In this document: positions 58,230 to 64,000 of the stretch, piece by piece
Position numbering within the stretch: position 1 is the first letter of the stretch
Layout of the letters: each line of letters starts with the position of its first letter
From: Asterochloris sp. CNOR1
Taxonomy: Eukaryota; Chlorophyta; Trebouxiophyceae; Trebouxiales; Trebouxiaceae
Assembly: GCA_963969365.1 (NCBI GenBank)
Contig: OZ017751.1
Location: 1,364,001 to 1,428,000, forward strand
Length of the DNA stretch: 64,000 nt
Reading direction: 5' to 3'
The notes under the pieces: model-generated
Database searches by the model: none
Told to the model about the DNA's origin: nothing
What the model saw: the letters and a program-made list of their open reading frames with translations, nothing else
Made by a program: the position numbers and the translations under genes

Positions 58230-61200
58230 TCAATGCCGAGTTCCATCAGCTAGGAACTCTGGCGCACTTGAACTGGGTTCAGTCCCATTCAAGAAGCGTC
58301 CACCCGTGGTGTGGGCTGCCAAATCATCGCTCTTGGGCTCCCACATGGACACAAGGCTCTGTTTCATGCCATCCTTGTCCTTCTTCCTTCCTGTGGACGG
58401 CTGCTCTGACTTGTCTGACACATGGGAGCCATTCATGGCCAGCTCCGTCTCTGGCATGTGCTTCTGTAACCGGATAGCCTCCCCAGGATCCCCCGCATAG
58501 CGCCTCCAGAACCAGTGATTGCGAAAGATGTTGGGCACCTCCTCAATGGGGATCCCCTTGGTCTCGGGGAACAGGAAGATGACAAACAGGGTGCCCATCA
58601 CACAGAAGGCCGCGAAGAAGAGGAAGATGCCCCACTGCAGGCAGGCAGCACCATTCCATCTTTGGCTGAGTGGGGAACAAGGCGGTCATTGACATGGAGC
58701 CCAGAGTACGAGAAAGCCTCCCACTGCACGTGGGGAAGGTGCCCAGCTTGGCTGACTGTGTTACTGCAAGCGGTGTCGCCAGCACAATGTGCTTCATGGC
58801 AGGGCGATGCAGTGCTGTGCCTCTGGCAGCACTCAAACAGAGGTCAGTTCACAGGTGCTGTGCGGCCAGCTGCCAGCAAAGCCTCGGTCACAGTGCGTCC
58901 AATGGTGTTTTGACATCAGTGGCAGCCTCCAGAGAGCTAGCAGGGCAACAAGTTCTGTGCCATTGCTGTCCAGAGCGGCTCAGAAGTGGCAGCATGTAGA
59001 CCTGCTGTGACCCCCAAGATCAGGAACATGCAGGGCGCAGCTGGCGGTGCTGGAAACTGACCTTCATGCTACAAAGCATGGTCAGGTAGGTCTGCCCGAT
59101 GACAAAGCTGAAGAGGAGATTGACCAGGGTGGCGATGCCCTGGCCTGCTGAGCGCGTCTCCAGTGGCTGAATTTCGGAAGGATACAGCCACCCAAGAGGT
59201 CCCCCTGCGCACAGGGAGGCCGATTGTTTAGTGGCAGCGCTAAGCCTTGTAAGTGCACATGAATTTGTAAAGCAATGGCCAACAGACATGGCAACCAATC
59301 AACCTGCTGCAGGTGCAGGCAACTGGTGTGTTGCTGATCAAGCAAAGGCTCTGGCTAGGCATATGCAGTCATGCAGACTCTACAAGGCAAGTAAGCACTG
59401 TGCTGTAAATGCAGACTCACATGACCAGGCGTAGGCTGCAATGTAGATGCAGATGAAGACCAGGACAAACCAGGCCACCCAGGGCTTATCCTGTGGCCCC
59501 TGGGAGCCCCCAACATGGGCCAGCACAATGGTGATGATAATCAGGCATACTGTCATTTGGATGCCGCCTGCAGCCAGGGGGCAAGGCGTCTGCAGAGCTG
59601 AGAGTGCCAGGTATGGCAGACAGAGCAGCCAGGCCTGTGCTTTAACGAACAGCAATTTGATCAGTTGGAGGGCTGCTGACCTTAACAGGTAAGTGGAGGT
59701 CTCAGCAGACTATCCGTGCTGACACTAGAGAAGGCAGTTTAGTTGCATGCGTGGCAATCAAGGAGGGCAGGCTGCTGCAAGGCTACCCAGGTGCAGTGTT
59801 GGAAGTCCAGCAGACAAGGTGGTGACAGGAGCAAGGCCTACCCTTTTGCCTAGTTTCAAGTGATGCCAAATGGCAGACAAGCACCCTCTTGCAGGTATGC
59901 TCAAGACACCCTGCCATAAAGTACATGGAGAGGTGCACCTGCATACTCTATGGTCACTCACCCTGGATGAAAAGGACGCGCCGCCCATACTTGTCAGCCA
60001 CATAGAAGGACACATAGGTCGCACAGTGATTGACAATGCCAGTCACAATGGTAGCAGCCAGGGCTGCTCCCTGACCCACCCCCAGGCTGACAAACAGCTG
60101 CGGGGCTGCAGCACAGATGGCACGCCTTGATTGGCGCAGGCGCATTGGAATGTGCTGGAAGCTGCCAGCAGACAGAGCTGCTGCCGCACTAGTCAATGCC
60201 TGACAGCAGGGCAATGCACATCTAGGCAGCAAGCAGGCCTGATGCAGAGTCTGATGCAGGCGCTTTGCAATACATCCGTTGGCATGCAGCGCTTGCAGTT
60301 GGCTACACTCTGGGCCAGATTACTGGCTGCTGCTGGACGCAAACGCTGAATGCACATAGAATGCAGCCATTATGCAAGAAAATTGCATCAGGCCAATATT
60401 GGCCTGCATTCCTGCCTTACCGTAAAAGATGATGGTGTTGATGCCTGTCCATTGCTGGAAGAAGGTGCTGGCAGCAGCGAGGACAAGCTGGGGTCGGTAT
60501 TTCCGGGACAGGATGGTCTTCCAAGGGTTTTCAATCTGTACAGAACAGACTGCAAAGTGAAAGATCCACTTCTGACTGCAGTGCGAATGTTGAAAATTAC
60601 AAATCATGAACAAGGCTCACCCGTCCAGAGCAGTTACAGATTTTGACCTGGGCAACCAGCAAGCTGCAGAGGCAAGCTGCACCATGTGCTGCAGGCAGGC
60701 CATCCATCCCAAGCTAGATGGTGATGCAGGCCACTGCCCTAGCAAAGCTTGGCATCCTGATGTTGCAGCTCATGGTCTGGGCAGCCCATAAGCCAGGAGG
60801 CAGGCTGCGCTAACCCAATCAAGAACCTTAGTGCAGCCTGGCCCAGCAGTGCTGGAGGCCTGCTGCACCTGTAAGCCAGGGAAGCAGGCTACAGGATCCA
60901 AGCGCACCTTGTTGGCCTCGAAGCAGGCTTCGCAGATGTCGTTGAACTCCTCATCAACCTCCTGAGTGCCTCTGATGCGCTCCAGAACCTGCACAGAAGG
61001 CGCAGGGGACCCTTCGGCAGCCAGCTGTCATGAGGGGCAGCCGGGGCAGATGAGGTGCTTGGCTTACGGTCAGCCACCAGACATCAGGTAGCCAGCAGCG
61101 ACCTACGGCTGGATTACTTATGCAAGGGAAGGCAGACTGCCGCATCAAAGGGGTCACAATGTGACAGACATTGCACCAACTAGGACGGCAGCAGACAATG

Positions 61201-63411
61201 CCCTGTACTAGCATGATAGCATCCACAGCAAGGTACACTGCAGCATCTCACAGCTCAGCACTCACAGCTGAGCTGGCACTCCATAGTTATGCAGCTGCCA
61301 TGCTCAGGCAAACTTAAGTCAACTCAGCACAGCAGTAGATAGCACCCCATTTGCATCATCACATTGAGCAGAACACTCAGTCAATTCTGCTCCTCTATCT
61401 TGGCATCCACCCCCTCTGGCGCCCCCAAACATGACAGGGACATCAGCAGCAGACAATGTGACAGTGGCGTTGCAGCATATCACATGCAACCAAGGCAGAC
61501 AGCACTCACGCGGCGCCCCTCCTCCTTCTTGCCCCTCTCAATGAGGCTGTTGGGCGTGTCAGGCAGGAAGATGCCCCCAAAAGTCAGCACAATGGCCGGC
61601 ATGCCTGCCAGCGCCAGCGAGATGCGCCACCCATTTGGGTAGATGTGCTGAGTGCCAATGTTGATGGCTTGCGCGACAAACACCCCCAGAGTGAGCACAA
61701 TCTGGAAGATCTGGTTCAGCCTCCCCCGAATCTGAGGAGGGGCCATCTCTGAGTTGTAGAGAGTGACCGCCACGCTGGCAAAGGCCACTGCGAAGCCCAG
61801 CAGGACCCGCCCGATGATGAGCATGGCAATGTGCATGGCAGAGGCCAAGAAGATGACGCCCACATCAAACAGCAGGCCCGCCATGAGCATTGTAAACTTC
61901 CTGCAGGCGACAGGCGTGGTGTCACGTGATGAATAATCCACTTCAAATGATAGCCCCATGTCTTGCCATCACAAGAGCGGTGAGCTTTCTGCAGGCTGCA
62001 GCTCGCTGTCAGACACAGCACACAGCAGCAGCCATGGCGCTCAACCACAGGCTGGCCATCACCACAGCGAGTGTGCTGCAATAACAATTTTGCGTGGACA
62101 GCAGCAGTCTCAGGAAACTTTCAGGCAGGCAGCTTCCAACAGGGGGCCAGCCTAGTTGGCCATAGGCCCTTGTTCGGCAGTCCCTGCCTCAGCACCATGG
62201 CACAGGCAGAATGCTCATGGACCTGGCAGGACTGCAGGAAGGTGGACCTGCATCTCAACATCATTAAGGAGCAGGGCTTGCAGCTGGCAGGACAACAACC
62301 CATGTAAGGCTTCCATGCTCCAGCATTGGCTTGGGCAGCTTGCTCAGGCAGAAGGGAGGACTGCATCAAGAAAGCAGCAGCTCCCTGCACAGCACATCTG
62401 CTCCAGTACCAATGCTGGAGCAAATTGCTGAGGCAGCGGGCAGGACAGCATCCGCAACAAGGCAGAGGCTCTGCAGTGCCAGCAGGTCATAGGGGCTGCT
62501 GGCTGTGCCTGCGTCTACCTGCCATAATGCCTAGTGACCCATGCGCCGGGCAGGGCAGCGGCTGCCCCAGCAATGAACAGGCTGGAGGTGAACCATTCCA
62601 GAGCCTGGTCATTGTACTGGCAGTAGGGGTTCTTTGATGAAGAGTCCTCGCCAATGCCTGCAAATCAGAAGTGGATGGTGGCTATGCTGCGTGGAGTGCC
62701 GGTCAAGCTGGACCGGTGTTGACTGCAAGTCTGCCCTGCATGGTTGAAGGTGCGCAACTCAAAGCTGTCAATGGGCTGCCAAGATGGTTTGTTTTTGTGA
62801 GCTCCCAAAGTCCTGAGTGGGGGTTGCAAGGTGAGCAACACAGCAGCCGACGGCCTGGCATATGATGCAGGTGTGCAAAGCCAGCTAGGTGGTTGATCTT
62901 CAGACTTGACTGTGAGCCTGTGTTACTGGTTTCACACCGGGTGAAAGTCTGACTGACCTGAAGCAGGCTCTTGTGTGATCTCAGGGAAGAACTTTTGGAG
63001 AAAGCCAGGCATGGCCACCACACCTCCTGTGACTCCGTTGTCTGCATGGGGCAGCCAGGGTAGCAGCTCAGCACATGTGTGAGTGGCCGGCGCAGAACAA
63101 ACAGCAGTTTGCAGGAGACTGGCACTTGCCATGCATTACGTACACATGACAGGCTGCAGGGCGACAGGTGCAGTGCATGATGCACCCTAGCATGGGCTGG
63201 GCACCAGCAGCCATTATAGTTGCCAGCATCAGCATATCAGCAGCTCTGCTGCCTCTGCTTGTCATGCACAGCAGCAGAGAATGTGCTGCGCACCATAGCC
63301 AAACAAGGCGCCTCCACTGGCTGCGACAATGCAGGCGATGATGACATAGGTTGTCACATCGCCCTTATACATCTTGATGGGGCCAGAGGCCACCATACCG
63401 CCTCCTGCCAT
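58230..63411 (-). CDS. H+/hexose symporter, MFS sugar porter (Chlorella HUP-type)
   Basis: Plasma-membrane proton-coupled monosaccharide uptake carrier with 12 predicted spans. ATG 63411 starts [20 protein letters not shown] with span 1 [19 protein letters not shown]. Later exons: [19 protein letters not shown] (near 63020), [20 protein letters not shown] (near 62630), and 61900-61510 ([64 protein letters not shown]). Then [18 protein letters not shown] (near 60980), [20 protein letters not shown] (near 60470), [14 protein letters not shown] (near 59980), [19 protein letters not shown] (near 59460), [20 protein letters not shown] (near 59180), and the last exon with [18 protein letters not shown] followed by an 85-residue Ser/Lys-rich tail ending at 58230. 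QQWTGIN, the GRR loop and PETKG are standard sugar-porter signatures. The tail is longer than in HUP1 and may be phosphorylated. Confidence 0.94.
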
Positions 63412-64000
63412 GACAGCAAGCTTGACAGAGGGGTTGTTGGGCCAACTTTAGTGGTGGACGCTGCCCGAGCGTGCGCTGTGGGCTACTGATGCTGCTGGCG
63501 GTCAGCGGGTCTGCGCTCCAGCTGTGTGGCTGGCCCCTGAGGAACAACACTGCTAAGCTACAGATGGTGCCACCTGTGGCATTCCTGGCAGCATTGGTGA
63601 ACAGGGGTTCTGCAGCAGCAACGTTGCAGCTTCAGCATCAGTCTGGCAGCAAGACACCTGCAGGCAGTGGCATTGATGCAGTCCAGTGTGGCAGACAGCA
63701 AGCATCTGCCATGCGCATAAGCATGCTGCAACAGGTTTGACCAGCAACCGAGCAGCAGGCTCAGCAGCTCAAGTAATTTCCTTTCTGACTGCAAGGAGCA
63801 GCTGCTTCGAACAGCTATCACACACTAGCCATCTCTTGTGAACTCAACAGTTCTTACCTTGCGGTGACACTTCCTTGTTCACAGTCTCTGATCGTTCACA
63901 TCTGTGTCTTCTGGTGCAAACTTCTGTTGAGGGCCACGCAAAGCCAGATCTGTTGGCTGGAGACCAGCGAGGGTTCCAGTGACCTCTTTGCCTACGCTCC
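63412..64000. other. Upstream region of the hexose symporter
   Basis: Promoter and 5' UTR of the minus-strand symporter, with no convincing additional exon on either strand up to the window edge. A gene beginning outside the window cannot be excluded. Confidence 0.4.

Noticed and set aside
1-64000. tRNA, rRNA, CRISPR, bacterial operon signals or virus-like elements
   Set aside because: No cloverleaf with intact T-loop, no rRNA-like conserved blocks and no regularly spaced direct repeats with unique spacers. No reverse transcriptase, integrase or capsid-like reading frames were noticed.

Overview
The window is nuclear DNA from a green alga (Chlorophyta). Evidence: a HUP-type proton/hexose symporter; a nuclear ispD gene for the plastid MEP isoprenoid pathway with a transit-peptide-like first exon; a plant/algal-type PH-RCC1-BRX regulator; GC-rich, intron-dense genes with mostly 60-300 bp introns and very frequent TGCAG acceptors; and TGTAA poly(A)-signal-like motifs. 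A CEP19 homologue suggests a lineage that kept basal bodies/cilia. The genus cannot be told from the sequence. Every gene model here was assembled by eye from open exons, splice-site consensus and family alignment, so small exons and 5' ends are uncertain.

Layout: COQ9 (+, 136-1773) is tail-to-tail with a small secreted-type WW-domain protein (-, 1969-2718). Two tandem GT47/exostosin-like glycosyltransferases follow (+, 3110-5556 and 5910-8834), then a GT61-like glycosyltransferase (+, about 9480-14792) and an unrecognised gene with a recurring D-x-W-x-G motif (+, about 14942-18343). Next come a TrmA/TRM2-type tRNA uridine methyltransferase (-, 18423-21673), ispD (-, 21972-24335), ASCC2 (+, 24612-30819) and CEP19 (-, 30862-31455). 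Then lies a SAP-domain, single-membrane-span protein with a degenerate AAA+-like C-terminal domain (+, 31719-37003). It is followed by a tandem pair of lineage-specific proline-rich/cysteine-cluster genes (+, 37484-39380 and 40012-41918), a giant PH-RCC1-BRX gene (-, 42642-57391) and the hexose symporter (-, 58230-63411).

There is no operon logic. The themes are secretory-pathway glycosylation (three glycosyltransferases in a row), organelle metabolism (COQ9, IspD), RNA modification and quality control (TrmA-like, ASCC2), and cilium, nuclear-envelope and membrane signalling genes.

The most striking signal is structural. In at least eight genes, introns next to an exon carry one to three diverged tandem copies, about 25-70 bp long, of that exon's edge, often including the splice site. 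Examples are at 17481/17581/17697, 36219/36374, 23280/23366/23461, 25485/25584 and 42782-43078. This looks like continuing short tandem duplication across exon-intron borders, with the copies decaying inside introns. The best single-gene discovery candidate is the SAP-TM-degenerate AAA+ protein, whose layout recalls the animal torsin cofactor LAP1.
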